Shown: positions 32,078-43,187 of the stretch, one piece after another
How the letters are laid out: the number at the start of each line of letters is the position of its first letter
How positions within the stretch are numbered: the stretch's first letter is position 1
Source: Cristatella mucedo
Lineage: Eukaryota > Bryozoa > Phylactolaemata > Cristatellidae
Direction of reading: 5' to 3'
DNA: 64,000 bases
NCBI GenBank assembly: GCA_009760855.2
Contig: WPIO01000093.1
Location: 492,001-556,000 of the forward strand
Position numbers and translations under genes: made by a program
The notes under the pieces: generated by a model
The model's database searches: none
Told to the model about the DNA's origin: nothing
Seen by the model: the letters and a program-made list of their open reading frames with translations, nothing else

Positions 32078-32750
32078 GATAATAATAATAATAAAAATGT
32101 ATTTGATATAGTGCCCTCAGAGAACTCAATCTCTTTCTAGGCACTTTACATTTGCTGCAAAGGAAGCGCGATCGAATGGTTAGTGGTATTATGCTCGATC
32201 AACCACAAGAATAACATGGTTTGGGGGTGACATGCACAGGATCGGTATGCATGTTTGGTTAGTGGCAGCATGAACAATGTCAGCGTGCATAAGCACATAA
32301 AGGACAAATCACAGGGACCCACTAAATGCTGTGATAAATAGATGCGTTTTTAGTTGCTTTTAAGTGTTGAAACGTTAGTAGCTGTCGTGATGCAAGTCGG
32401 GAGTGAATTCCAGGCTTTGGGAGCATACGAACTAAGGGTAAACACTTGGACTCCGTAAAGCGGTGATGCAATGGCTCCGATGAGCCTGGTAGTGGGGTAG
32501 ATATAATAGGTTGGGTGGAGCCAAAGAATGAAGGGACCTAAAAGTGAGGGACAAAAGCTTGAAGTCGATGCGTTGCTTGTCTAGGAGCCAGTGCAGATCG
32601 GCGAGGAGTGGTGTGATGTGGCAACTGCGACTCTCACGACAGACAAACCTAGCTGCAGAGTAATGCACCAGCTGTAAGCCCTTGAGTGCACAGGCCGATA
32701 GACCAGCAATTGGTGAGTGCACAGGCCGATAGACCAGCAATCGGTGAGTA
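32078..32750 (-). mobile_element. LINE family 1, ~650-bp diverged copy, intron 1
   Basis: Minus strand: RESRSCHITPLLADLHWLLD and SLTFRSLHSLAP, then the 3' stem and ATT tail. At its 5' edge a 30-bp segment (TGCACAGGCCGATAGACCAG plus 10 bases) is duplicated in tandem (about 32688-32747). Confidence 0.85.
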
Positions 32751-33084
32751 AAGTCGTGTCCTATCGCCCTATGCAAACAGTGCATCTGCAGGTATACTAT
32801 TTTTTTCTCACTCACCAGCTGTTTGCCATAATGTTGGCCTTAGAATCATATATGAGATGCTGTGCTACTTCTGCTAAAGGTGCATTGACTACTGCTTGCC
32901 ATATCCACAATACAGAATGCTATAACACACAAAATCTTACCCACCAGGCTTGCAGGTTTTGGATGAGAGTTGAGCTGGTAGCTTTAAAGATAGAATTAGC
33001 TGTATGTTCTTGTCTCAGCTTATGGATACAACACCTGACCATATGATCTGCCCGTAGTCGTTTGTGAAATGCAGTGATCGAGCT
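32751..33084. other. Gene B intron 1 sequence without recognised feature
   Basis: Nothing recognised between the LINE and the next SINE. Confidence 0.45.
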
Positions 33085-33222
33085 GGTTTGGTCCAGAGGT
33101 TAAGGTGCTTGCTCCGACCAAGGTCTGGCTGAGGTCGTGGGCTCGAGCCCCGAGGCATATGTGAAGCGCCTGAATAGAGATTAAGTTCTCTTGGGGCGCT
33201 ATGTAAATGAGTTATATTTATT
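33085..33222 (+). mobile_element. SINE family 1, best copy, intron 1
   Basis: GCTGGTTTGGTCCAGAGGTT (A box TGGTCCAGAGG), B box GTGGGCTCGAGCCCC about 40 bp later, GGCATATGTGA, then AAGCGCC..GAATAGAGATT AAGTTCTC and GGGGCGCTATGTAAATG with a TTATATTTATTT end. The tail is homologous to the LINE family 1 tail (AAGCGCCTAGAAAGAGATT ... GGGCGCTTTATCAAGTG). Confidence 0.9.
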
Positions 33223-33628
33223 TATCTACACCGAATTCAAGCCCGACACAGGGGTGAGGGCAGGGCGGGTCCAGTATGACTACTCTTACTTGAATGTTCT
33301 GGTTTTTACGCCGACTGAACTGGTGCTCCAAAGCAGTCTGCACTGATACTCTCAGATGAGCAACGTCTTGGTTGTGTGATGCTGCATCAAGTCGTCATAG
33401 CCGGCGTTTGTTTTGGCACAAAGCCGGCAGATCTGTAGTGGCAAAGTGATGGCCCATTCCACCAGCAATTGTAGCAGCTTGGTGGTAATGCGTTGGGCAG
33501 GTTTCGACCACCAGGAGCCCGGCAAAAGCGAGCGAGCGCGCTGCATGCTGGTGAAGCACTGCCGGGCTGCTTGCTGCCAATAAGTGAGCATTCGACAGTG
33601 TGTGCCTCTGCTTAATCTGCTCTGGCAG

Positions 33629-33859
33629 ACGTGCCTAGTCGACGTTAGCGAGGAGTTGCTCGCGGACACTGTAGCAGAGCTGCAGGGCTGCTTCGGCAGG
33701 GACAAGGTGTGTGGCTATGCTGCCGACGTCGCCGTGAAGGCGAAGCTGGAAGGAGCGTTTGTCCATGTGGTGAACCTGTTCGGAAAGCTTCACATCGTTT
33801 GCAACAATGCAGGCATCATACGGGAAGATGATGCCGATGCCACGTTTGCCATTAACTTG
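33629..33859 (+). CDS. Gene B exon 2: SDR Rossmann core with NNAG
   Basis: Bounded by the acceptor CTCTGGCAG and donor GTGAGT, 231 bp, phase 0 on both sides. It begins TCLVDVSEELLADTVAELQG: the Asp at protein position 37, at the end of beta strand 2, binds the adenine ribose and selects NAD over NADP. Further on come YAADV (Asp65), FGKLHIVCNNAG (NNAG at 91-94, stabilising the central sheet) and FAINL with Asn108, the helix Asn of the SDR catalytic tetrad. No stop or frameshift. The exon is GC-richer than its intron surroundings. Confidence 0.95.
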
Positions 33860-34674
33860 GTGAGTCAGCCGATTCTTCTCAGTGGCAGCTGCTTGGGGCA
33901 CGAGCTGCTCGCGGGCTGCACAACGGTGAGGCGCCTGCGGTCGTGACACGCTGCTAGCGAACCACCCATGCAGTTTAGCCGGCTCGTTGCACACTTAGAT
34001 AGGCGTTGAGTTAAGTCAGCAATGGAGCAGCACTGACGGTACTGACCCGTTTCAGAGCCTCGGGGTTGGTTGCTTGTGCATCACGACCCAGGTCGTTGAG
34101 TCTTGCTTCTGCTGCTGCTGCCAGTCCTTTATTGCTACCTCCCTGCTAGCCGAGCGATTGCCTCCGCTAAGGCATTTCTGCCACAAAATAAAAGAGTCTA
34201 CTGAATCTGCCGACCTATACTGTCACTTTGACCGTGGGCACGACCTTCTTACTCCGTATCAGGATCAGCTATCTAGAGAGCTCCTTCTCTCTCGAACTGT
34301 GTATGAGTTGATCATCTGTGGCGGCTATTATGTCTTGCTGTTCGCGAACACTTCGGCTGATGTTCCGTCGCCGTGGCCACTGTGCTGTGCACTTGCATTT
34401 GCTCTTTCATATCGTAGGTTTATGTTGCCTTTTGCTCAAACGAAACCCTGATTCAGATTTAACTGGATGCTCTGCAATGCACCACTTTGGCCCTCCCACC
34501 TGGAGTGTCGACGTTGTGCTAATTTTTGTTCTTTGAAAAGAAAAAGCTTGCACGCCCTGACACACCTGGATTGAATGCATCATTGACAGTGTGCCTCTGT
34601 GCTCTCACTCCTACAAATATTTTCCGGCCCCTTACAGCCTGGCCTGAACATTGTGGCATTTCCCGAGAAAACCC
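33860..34674. other. Gene B intron 2, first part, unassigned
   Basis: A 125-codon plus-strand frame at 34074-34451 (and an overlapping one) has no recognisable family and no clear splice context. It is probably chance. Confidence 0.4.
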
Positions 34675-34762
34675 TAATTGTCTTCTTTTTAATTAATATA
34701 ATTAATTAATAATTAATAATTAATTTATAATTAATAATTAATTTTAATTGTCTTCTTTTTAA
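34675..34762. repeat. 18-bp direct repeats around a TAATTA-rich stretch
   Basis: TAATTGTCTTCTTTTTAA occurs at 34675-34692 and exactly again at 34745-34762, enclosing about 52 bp made of AATTAAT palindromic units. It could be a duplicated filler or a tiny insertion with a long target duplication. Confidence 0.85.
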
Positions 34763-34997
34763 ATAGCTTCTGTTTTATTCGAGCTAGAGTTCGTAGCAGT
34801 GTTGTTAGTAACAATGTATATTGTATTATGCTCTTCGAGAACGGTTCCTTGTTTTGCACACTTTGCATGGGTTAGAAAGGAAGCATATTAACTGACTAGT
34901 GACCGATAACATGTACTGCAGCACTGCATACAAGCTAACACGCAGAAATGCATTTGACACACGCATACATTCGCATGCATACATGCACGCGTGTGAG

Positions 34998-34998
<1 letters not shown>

Positions 34999-35034
<36 letters not shown>

Positions 35035-35092
35035 ACGCACACGCACACGCACACGCACACGCACACGCACACGCACACGCACACGCACACGC

Positions 35093-35155
<63 letters not shown>

Positions 35156-35180
35156 CACACACACACACACACACACACAA
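34999..35180. repeat. Compound (CA)n-(CGCACA)n-(CA)n microsatellite
   Basis: A CA run, then about twelve CGCACA hexamers (35023-35098), then another CA run with one CGCTCA interruption. The flanking frames are spurious Thr-His / Cys-Val repeats. Confidence 0.97.
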
Positions 35181-35214
35181 TCGAAGCATATACTGCCTGG
35201 AGTATGTGAGTGCT

Positions 35215-35560
35215 GGATTTCTCTTTAAATGTCGTCAAGTTAGTGGATGCTGTGATTTCAGTTGGTAAAGAGTTGTAGGCTTAAGGGTTGCTTTAACTGT
35301 AGGCACTGTTTTTGTGAGGAATTTGTGGTTCTCCGTTGGCCCAGCTATCGATCGATAGGACGAACTGGCCCGAAGAGATGACATAACAAATAGTCTAGCC
35401 CGAGCAAGAGACTGCAGCTGCCTGAAAAGGAGTGGCATGATCTTAAAGCCAACGTATGTGCTTGACGTGAACCCGATGCATGTAGTAGAGCAGAGGTGTA
35501 AGACGCAGTCATTTGCATGGCCAATTCCATACCAGCCTAGATGCTGTGTTGTTCGTCACC
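35215..35560 (-). mobile_element. Old LINE family 1 relative, intron 2
   Basis: Shares the order of minus-strand blocks with family 1 (ACATTTAAA, ACTCTTTACCAACTG, CCACTCCTTTTCAGGCAGCTG) but is strongly diverged; no intact tail. Confidence 0.55.
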
Positions 35561-35599
35561 GGTGAGCAACTTGTCGCTTGTTTACGTGCACTTGCCGGT

Positions 35600-35662
35600 A
35601 ATAATATAATAATATTGCACTTGATAAAGCGCCCTCAGAGAACTTAATCTCTTTCTAGGCGT
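35600..35662 (-). mobile_element. LINE family 1 tail, extremely truncated
   Basis: Only the ATT-like tail and the GAGGGCGCTTTATCAAGTGC stem block remain; sequence diverges after CGCCTAGAAAGAG. Confidence 0.85.
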
Positions 35663-36119
35663 GATGCTCTAGCAGCAGCCACCGCCAGCAGCAGCTTGTG
35701 AGACCAGAGGTTTGGCGACTGATCTGCATGCGTTTGCCTTGCCTCCTCCTGCATCAGCAAATCGTCGAGGGTTCCGTTAGTCATTCTGACGGACTTTTGA
35801 TTTTCGACCGTTCCAAGACCCGTAGTGAGTGCTCGAGTAGCAGTGATGTGCAGCAGCTTTGCCATACTATGGCTCATCATTCACCTGATCAGTTGAAGAG
35901 GCCCCTGTTGGAGCTGTGTGTGGAGTGCTTCGCTGGGATTCTCTGTGGTAAGATGGCACTGCTGTGTCGAGCAGTAGGCAAGTCATAACCATGATTTAGC
36001 CAAAGCAGAAAGGACAATAAGGCAGAAGTCTGAAGTCTGACCGAGGTGTCAACTACACAGGGGGTAGTGGGGTGATGGGTATGTGATCAAACCAGCCCTG
36101 TTGGGCCGAGCCAATTCCA
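35663..36119. other. Gene B intron 2 sequence, unassigned
   Basis: A 96-codon frame at 35698-35988 (+) has no recognisable family. No splice-supported exon. Confidence 0.4.
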
Positions 36120-37074
36120 GGTAATAATAATAATAATAATAATATTGCACTTGATAAAGCGCCCTCAGAGAACTTAATCTCTTTCTAGGCGCTTTACATT
36201 TGCTGCAAAGTGATACGCAATAGAATAGTAAGTAAAATCATGCTTGAAAAACAAACAAAATGAATAATATGGTTAGGGGTGACATGCACAGGGTCAGCAT
36301 GCAATTGTGGTTAGTGGCAGCATGCACAGTGTCAGCACGCATAAGCACAACAAGGACGAATCACAGGGACCCACTAAATGCTGTCCTAAATAGGTGTGTT
36401 TTTAAGTTTCTTTTAAATGGGGTCAGGTCAGGGGATGTTCTGATGCAGGTCGGGAGGGAGTTCCAGGCTTTGGGAGCATACGAGCTAAATGCACGGTCTC
36501 CAAAGGATTTAAGGTTTGTACGAGGTATTTCTAGACTGTTGGATTCCGAAAAGCGAGTGGTACGATGCTTGGCCTGATGGGGTAGTATATCTGAAAGATA
36601 GGCTGGAGCCATAGAATGAAGAGACCTAAAAGTGAGCGACAAAACCTTGAAGTCAATCCGTTGCTTGACTGGTAGCCAGTGCAGGTCGGCGAGAAGTGGA
36701 GTAATGTGGCAACTGTGCCGCTCACGACAGACAAGCCTAGCTGCAGAGTTTTGCACCAGCTGCAATCGCCTGATCGCACATGCTGGTAGGCCAGTAAGCA
36801 GTGAGTTGCAGAAGTCGAGACGAGATGTCACGAATGCATGGACCAACTTGGACGTGGTATCCTTATCTAAACAAGCCCTAATTTTAGCAATGTTATGAAG
36901 CTGAAAATAGGCTGATTTGACTGTGGAGCTGATGTGGTCGTCTAACGAGAGGTCGCTTTGGAATATGACACCTAGATTTCGAGCTGATTCAGCTGGAGAT
37001 ATGCTGGCAGAGCCAATTTTGAGCGTCAGCCTTTCCAATATCTGAATCACACTAGGTTTGCCCATAACTAGTAG
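36120..37074 (-). mobile_element. LINE family 1, young ~950-bp copy with long open frame, intron 2
   Basis: The 234-codon frame 37065-36361 is uninterrupted from MGKPSVIQILERLTLKIGSA to the end of ORF2, followed by the 3' stem and ATT tail. It aligns almost perfectly with 17430-18137, so it is among the youngest copies. Confidence 0.94.
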
Positions 37075-37427
37075 CCGAACCAGTAGCAGTCACGTTCTGG
37101 GGGTGCCTTCAGGCTGTCGAGTCATTCTTCAAATGCCACGTTATACTCATTGGATAGCCTGGTAGTAGATGGTGTCGGTAAATCCAAGAAAACGTCTATC
37201 TGCTGCAGGATTCGAATCCGGGGACCGAATCGACACAGATTCGAACTTGGCTGAACAATGAAAGCTCTAAACTGTAGCTGGTTAGGCAACTTCGAGGCCG
37301 TGACAAAACTAGTTGTTGTTTGGCACAAATGCATCGGTATGTATTTGATGCACTGCTTGACAGATTAACCACAACATGCTAAGAACGAGGTGGATTTTTT
37401 CAGCTATCTACTGCAGTCACAATTATA

Positions 37428-37590
37428 ACAATAAAAATGATATAATGATAATACATTTGATAAAGCACACTCAGATAACTTAATCTCTTTCTCGGTGCTT
37501 TACATTTGCTGCAAAGGAAGCACAATCGAATGGTTAATGGTAGCATGCTCAAAGTACAAGAATAACATGGTTAGGGTTGACATGCAAAAA
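37428..37590 (-). mobile_element. LINE family 1, short 3' end, intron 2
   Basis: Minus strand: CATGTCAACCCTAACCATGT, then TTTGCAGCAAATGTAAAGC, the stem block and an ATT/ATC tail. About 160 bp. Confidence 0.85.
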
Positions 37591-37591
37591 A

Positions 37592-38272
37592 TGTAACTAG
37601 CTCCTTAGTTCTGTTTCAGCTTGATTATTGTAATTCCCTTTTGGCTGGGGTACCAAAGAAAGCAACTAGGCCTCTGCAGCTGACTGTGAATATGGCTGCA
37701 AGGCTAGTTTTCAAGTTCAAGAGTTTGACCACGTGTCACCTTTTCTAAAAGAGCTAGGATGGCTGCCGGTTGATCAACGGTTACAGAGCAAAGTTCTTAT
37801 GCTGACCCACAAGGCCTGCTAAGGCTTGGCTCCTTCGTACCTAGCTGAGCTGCTGCACCCCAGTTTCAGCCTCTGCGTGCCCTCAGGTCCTGTATTGACA
37901 ATAAATTATCTTTTTCATTCTTCTGCTTAAAGACTGCTGGTAACAGAAGCTTTAGGTCTGCAGGTCCTTGACTGTTAAACTCGCTTCCACAATTCTTACA
38001 CAACGACAACTACTCTCCTACTGCCGACTATGGCTCATCCTTTTCAGCGGTCCTAAGCTGCCACTTTCATGCTACTCACTACCTCAACTGCTCTCCTGAA
38101 TCTGTTGTGCTTCTCACTTTCTCTGTGTTGCGTGAGACAAAGTCTGTAGGCTACCGAATGCATACCGAAAGCCGCTTAGGCTGTGAGTGTGCTATACAAA
38201 GTTCTCCTGTGTAACACCCACATGGTCTTTATGACTTTGTGGAGTTACAGACAGAGATACATTACATTAAAT
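37592..38272 (+). mobile_element. LINE family 2, ~680-bp 3' copy, intron 2
   Basis: Begins in a reverse-transcriptase C-terminal region (SVSA*LL*FPFGWG-type remnant, LGWLPVDQRLQSK) and ends CTTTGTGGAGTTACAGACAG with a TACATTACATTA tail. It is the longest copy of this family here. Stops interrupt the frame. The HLLFLKELGWLPVDQRL-type sequence shows kinship with the CR1/L2 group but a family distinct from family 1. Confidence 0.82.
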
Positions 38273-38274
38273 TA

Positions 38275-38615
38275 ATAATGATAATAATAATAATACACTC
38301 GATAAAGCCCCCTCAAAGAACTCAATCTCTGTATAGATGCTTTACATTTGCTACAAAGGGAAACTCGATTGAATGGTGAGTTAATATCATGCTTGATAAA
38401 CAACGTGAATAACATGGTTAGGGGTGACCTGCTCAGGGTAAGCATGCAAGTGTCGTTAATGGCACCATGCACAATGTCAGCACCCATAAGCTTATAAAGG
38501 ACGAGTCACAGGGACCCACTAAATGCTGCCCTAAATAGGTGCGTTTTAAGTTTTTTTTTAACTGTGGTCAAGTCAGGGAATATCGTGATGCAAGTCGCAA
38601 GTGAGTTCCACATTG
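38275..38615 (-). mobile_element. LINE family 1, ~340-bp 3' end, intron 2
   Basis: Tail, stem, AAGCATGATATTAACTCACC block, GGGTCCCTGTGACTCGTCC block and the end of ORF2, minus strand. Confidence 0.87.
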
Positions 38616-38619
38616 CATT

Positions 38620-39205
38620 ACATGCAGAAGGTCAGTATACAAATGTGGTTAGTGGCAGCAGGCACAGTGTCAGCACGCATTGGCCGAGCTTGTTAGGCCC
38701 AGTGGTTAAGGTGCTCTCCAGATCAAGGTCTGGCCGTGGTCGTGGGCTCGAGCCCCGTGGCACATGTGAAGCACCTGAATAGAGACTAGGTTCTCGTAGA
38801 GCGCTATACAGATTAATTATATTTATAATCGCATAAAGGTCGAATCATAAGGACCCACTGAAGGCTGTGATGAATAGGTTCGTTTTTAGTTTATTTTTAA
38901 ATGCGGTCAAGTCAGGAGATGTCGGGATGCTAGCCGGGAGTGAGTTCCAGGCTTTGGGAGCATACGAACTAAAGGCACGGTCTCCAAAGGATTTGAGGTT
39001 TGTACGAGGTATAGGTAAACAGTTAGATTCCGAAAAGCAGGTGGTACACTGGGGGCCTGGGGGGAGTAGATCTGATAGGTAGGCTGGAGCCAAAGAATGA
39101 AGGGACCTTAAAGTGAGTGACAAAAGCTCGAAGTCAATGCATGTTGCTTGACTGTGAGCCAGTGCAGGTCAGTGAGTAGTGGTGTGATGTGGCAAATGAG
39201 GCTGT
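38620..39205 (-). mobile_element. LINE family 1 fragment split by a SINE, intron 2
   Basis: The two halves (38620-38680 and 38830-39205) are continuous in the LINE consensus. The distal half has an open 92-codon frame (39123-38845) with YLSDLLPPG, NLKSFGDRAFSSYAPKAWNSLP and a normal ORF2 end. Confidence 0.85.
38681..38829 (+). mobile_element. SINE family 1 inserted in a LINE
   Basis: GGCCGAGCTTGTTAGGCCCAG head, CAAGGTCTGGCCGTGGTCG, B box GTGGGCTCGAGCCCC, GGCACATGTGAAGCACCTGA, tail GAGCGCTATACAGATTAATT. The LINE sequence CGCAT is present on both sides (38676-38680 and 38830-38834), a probable short target duplication. Confidence 0.88.
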
Positions 39206-39639
39206 GCTACTTAAAAGGGCATGTCACATTTAAGGGAGCAGACAACAGTGGGTGTTTCAAAACTATCTCGACATTCTTCAAATGGTAGTCCAAGCAAGTA
39301 AATATCACTACAGCCGAATCACTTGGGAATAGCAAGCATCATTTAATGATTGTTCAGGTCTACCTCCAGTTTATGAAGATATACAAGCTCAGCTGCTAAT
39401 TCTCGAGTTTGTTAAAGGAGTTTTCAGAATGGACTGTGCTCACTCGATTAAAAACTGACTGCACTGACTTTAGCAAGCTTAATGCATAAACTTTGTGGCT
39501 GATTTTCCTATCTGCATTGGCAGTCTAGTATGCTTGACCTTGAGAGAAAACACTCTTCGCACAGACCTAGAGTGTATGCCAACTTGGTGCCCTGGTAAGC
39601 TGCAGAAATGCAATTTGTTGCTACTCGCACAGTTTTGGT
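39206..39639. other. Gene B intron 2 sequence without recognised feature
   Basis: Nothing recognised. Confidence 0.45.
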
Positions 39640-39790
39640 TGCATTTCGTGTAAGCTGACGCTCTATCACCAAGCACACACCGGTACGAAAACGACAAAAG
39701 CCAGACACCTAGGGGGGCTTCAACACTGGTGTATTCTGTCAACCCTCGCAGCGGTACTCCACACAGCCGTTCTCCCCTGTTTATTTCCCA
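39640..39790 (-). repeat. Unidentified dispersed repeat, second copy
   Basis: Homologous to 19460-19585. The minus-strand frame 39820-39479 (113 codons) includes the shared peptide RGLTEYTSVEAPLGV. The type of element is not known to me. Confidence 0.55.
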
Positions 39791-40207
39791 CTGCCTGCTC
39801 CTGTCCTGGCAGTGACTCACCCTTTTAAAATGTCAACTCATTCAACCATGCCATCTGCTCATACAGTCATAGCATGGCGATACAAAAAAAAATCACATTT
39901 TCTTCTGATCTCAAGATACTCACATGGACCAGGGCTCTAACCAAGATATGACCGGAAAGCAAGCCTATCGCATCAAAATTGAAGCACAACGAGACAGTGT
40001 AATAACGGCGCACGAACCAGTATTAGACAGCCAGTCCTCGTAGGCTGCTAAACAGTAAATGCCACCCTCTTTGACCAGCACTCTACCTCACAGCCGCTCT
40101 AAGGAGGCACTCTGGAAAATTGCCTTTAGCAACTATCAAGCTGCTTAAGCCAGCAGCCTCTTTGCACTGCTTGGGTATTACTACTAGTCTTTCCCCGTAG
40201 TCAGGGG

Positions 40208-40456
40208 TTAAGTCCATGTCTCCTTCCTCTGCCACATGACGCTTTGTAAGTGTCTCGCCGCCTTCTTAGGGGGCATATAGCACTCTCCTGCCGATGCCGC
40301 TTTGCTCCCTGCCACCGTCTTCTCCGAAACCATCGGTGCCGATTCGCTTGCCGCAGGAGCTGTCTGGTTCTCCACCGGTGCCTCCCCGGCCGCTGCTACC
40401 TCTCTATCGGATGCAGCCGCTTGTATGGCGGATGCCGTCGCATCTCTGGTGCACAC
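40208..40456 (-). CDS. Uncharacterised Ala-rich open frame
   Basis: An 82-codon frame rich in Ala, Glu, Ser and Lys (AASDREVAAAGEAPVENQ, then TAPAASESAPMVSEKT). The composition is coding-like and low in complexity, possibly a tail of a retroelement gag or a retrocopy exon. It lies antisense in intron 2 of gene B. No family is recognised and other frames in the same stretch are open too. Confidence 0.2.
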   Translation of the reverse strand: MCTRDATASAIQAAASDREVAAAGEAPVENQTAPAASESAPMVSEKTVAGSKAASAGECYMPPKKAARHLQSVMWQRKETWT

Positions 40457-40733
40457 GTCACCTTTGGATGCCGTCGCTGGCTCTTCGGCCTGCGCCGGCT
40501 CTCCGGTTCAATGCTCAACCTGATGGAGCAATCTAGACTCCCTTTACTGCTCCCTTTACTGTGGTTGCCAGACTCTCTACAGGATGTGTAATATATCAAG
40601 TGGTCAACTTAAGACAACAATAGTTAACTTAAATAATTTGATTTTTTATCTTTAGTTTCCTTTCTTAAATCTTATATTCTAATTTGAGCCTCTTGGTTTT
40701 TTGTCAGTACAGACGTGCGTGCTTGCATGCATT

Positions 40734-40736
<3 letters not shown>

Positions 40737-40789
<53 letters not shown>
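40737..40789. repeat. (GT)n microsatellite
   Basis: About 53 bp of GT dinucleotides roughly 100 bp upstream of exon 3 of gene B. Confidence 0.97.
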
Positions 40790-40886
40790 TGTAAATGCCT
40801 ATCATTGGTAACCAGGTCGAATAGTTTCGGTATGATGTCGTCTGCCCAACCAGCTGCATGAAAAAAATTTAAAGTTGCATTTGCAG

Positions 40887-40986
40887 GTGGCTGTCTACAG
40901 AGGTACAGAGCTAGGGATAAAGTACATGAGGCACGACCAGCCAAATGGAGAGGGAGGAGTAATTGTCAACGTTTCGTCCATGGCTG
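40887..40986 (+). CDS. Gene B exon 3: SDR exon with catalytic serine
   Basis: Acceptor TTTGCAG, donor GTACGT, 100 bp, starts phase 0 and ends phase 1. It encodes VAVYRGTELGIKYMRHDQPN then GEGGVIVNVSSMA. Ser140 (second Ser of VNVSS) lies 13 residues before Tyr153, the spacing used by 15-PGDH-like SDRs for the substrate-orienting serine. The EGGVIVN strand before it is the usual beta-5 segment. No equivalent exon for gene A is visible in the window. Confidence 0.94.
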
Positions 40987-41193
40987 GTACGTGCAAGGAT
41001 GTCTGTTCTTGGATGTAACAACTTTGCAATGTAGAGAAAGCCAAATTGATTGAAGTAAGAGCAGACATTCTTCACACGTTTGCAGATGCCGTCAGCTGAT
41101 AATGCTGTTTGTTTAGCGGAGAAAAGCTTAACTCATCCATGATGCTGAACTGCATGTATAATGCCTCAGCAGATATACTGTATATTTAATTAT
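40987..41193. other. Gene B intron 3, first part
   Basis: Nothing recognised before the TA microsatellite. Confidence 0.5.
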
Positions 41194-41195
41194 TG

Positions 41196-41197
<2 letters not shown>

Positions 41198-41235
<38 letters not shown>
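41198..41235. repeat. (TA)n microsatellite
   Basis: About 38 bp of TA repeats, directly next to the tail side of a SINE family 2 copy. Confidence 0.95.
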
Positions 41236-41237
<2 letters not shown>

Positions 41238-41372
41238 CTGAAGAGCTTTAGCAGCTATTATCCCCATGCAGTGACTATTAAAGGGCTGCCTACTTAAGGA
41301 CTCGAAACCGAGACGTGGGCCGTAAAGTGCCAGCGCCTTACCCTTAACCCTCCGGGCTATCTGCCATCATGA
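41236..41372 (-). mobile_element. SINE family 2, diverged copy, intron 3
   Basis: Minus strand: AGCCCGGAGGGTTAAGGGTA (A box region), B-box-like CGGTTTCGAGTCC, GTCACTGCATGGGGATAATA and GCTAAAGCTCTTCAGCTTAT. Confidence 0.65.
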
Positions 41373-42681
<1,309 letters not shown>

Positions 42682-42840
42682 TTATATATACATATGTATA
42701 TCAAGCAGTTGCAGATGCCATCAGCACTACGAAAGCTGCTTGTTTTGCCTAGAAATGCTTTACTCATCCAGTAAGCTGAACTGAATTAGTGTTGACTTGA
42801 GTATTAACAAAATATAAGTTAAAGTTAATTTATCAAATAA

Positions 42841-42841
<1 letters not shown>

Positions 42842-42877
<36 letters not shown>

Positions 42878-42962
42878 ATATATATATGACATATATATAT
42901 ATATATGGCATATATATATATATGGCATATATATATATATATATATATATTTGCCATATATA
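42842..42962. repeat. (TA)n microsatellite with periodic TGGCA interruptions
   Basis: TA runs broken at intervals by GGCA or GACA, as in ATGGCATATA (four times) and a final TTGCCATATA that is its reverse complement. The whole block is therefore strongly self-complementary. Confidence 0.95.
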
Positions 42963-43110
42963 GATAGGTATATGTGTGTGTGTAAATACTCAAGTGTTTT
43001 ACTTTCCCACCCAACTATTTTTGTTTTCCACAATATAATCAGGCGTCTCGAGCTGACATGGTTGCTTGGTCTTGTCGGAGTAGAACGGCAGGTTGCCTTT
43101 TTTATGCCAG

Positions 43111-43187
43111 GTCTTGCTGCTACGGAGGATGTGCCCCTGTATACTGCAACAAAGCACGGAGTGCTGGGACTGTCAAGGGCCATGGGG
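43111..43187 (+). CDS. Gene B exon 4: SDR active-site exon (Tyr153, Lys157)
   Basis: Acceptor TTTATGCCAG, donor GTAAGG, 77 bp, phases 1 and 0. It encodes (G)LAATEDVPLYTATKHG and ends SRAMG. Tyr153 and Lys157 are the catalytic base and its partner. The 16 residues from the Tyr to the exon end are identical to gene A, while the nine before it, near the substrate pocket entrance, differ at six positions. That pattern suggests a shared mechanism and possibly changed substrate preference. Confidence 0.95.

Noticed and set aside
34826-35268. Thr-His, Cys-Val and Arg-Val repeat proteins
   Set aside because: Translations of a CA/CGCACA microsatellite; no coding context.
40250-40591. 113-residue Arg/Cys/Leu-rich plus-strand protein
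   Set aside because: Overlaps an open minus-strand frame in a GC-rich patch; composition is that of an antisense shadow.
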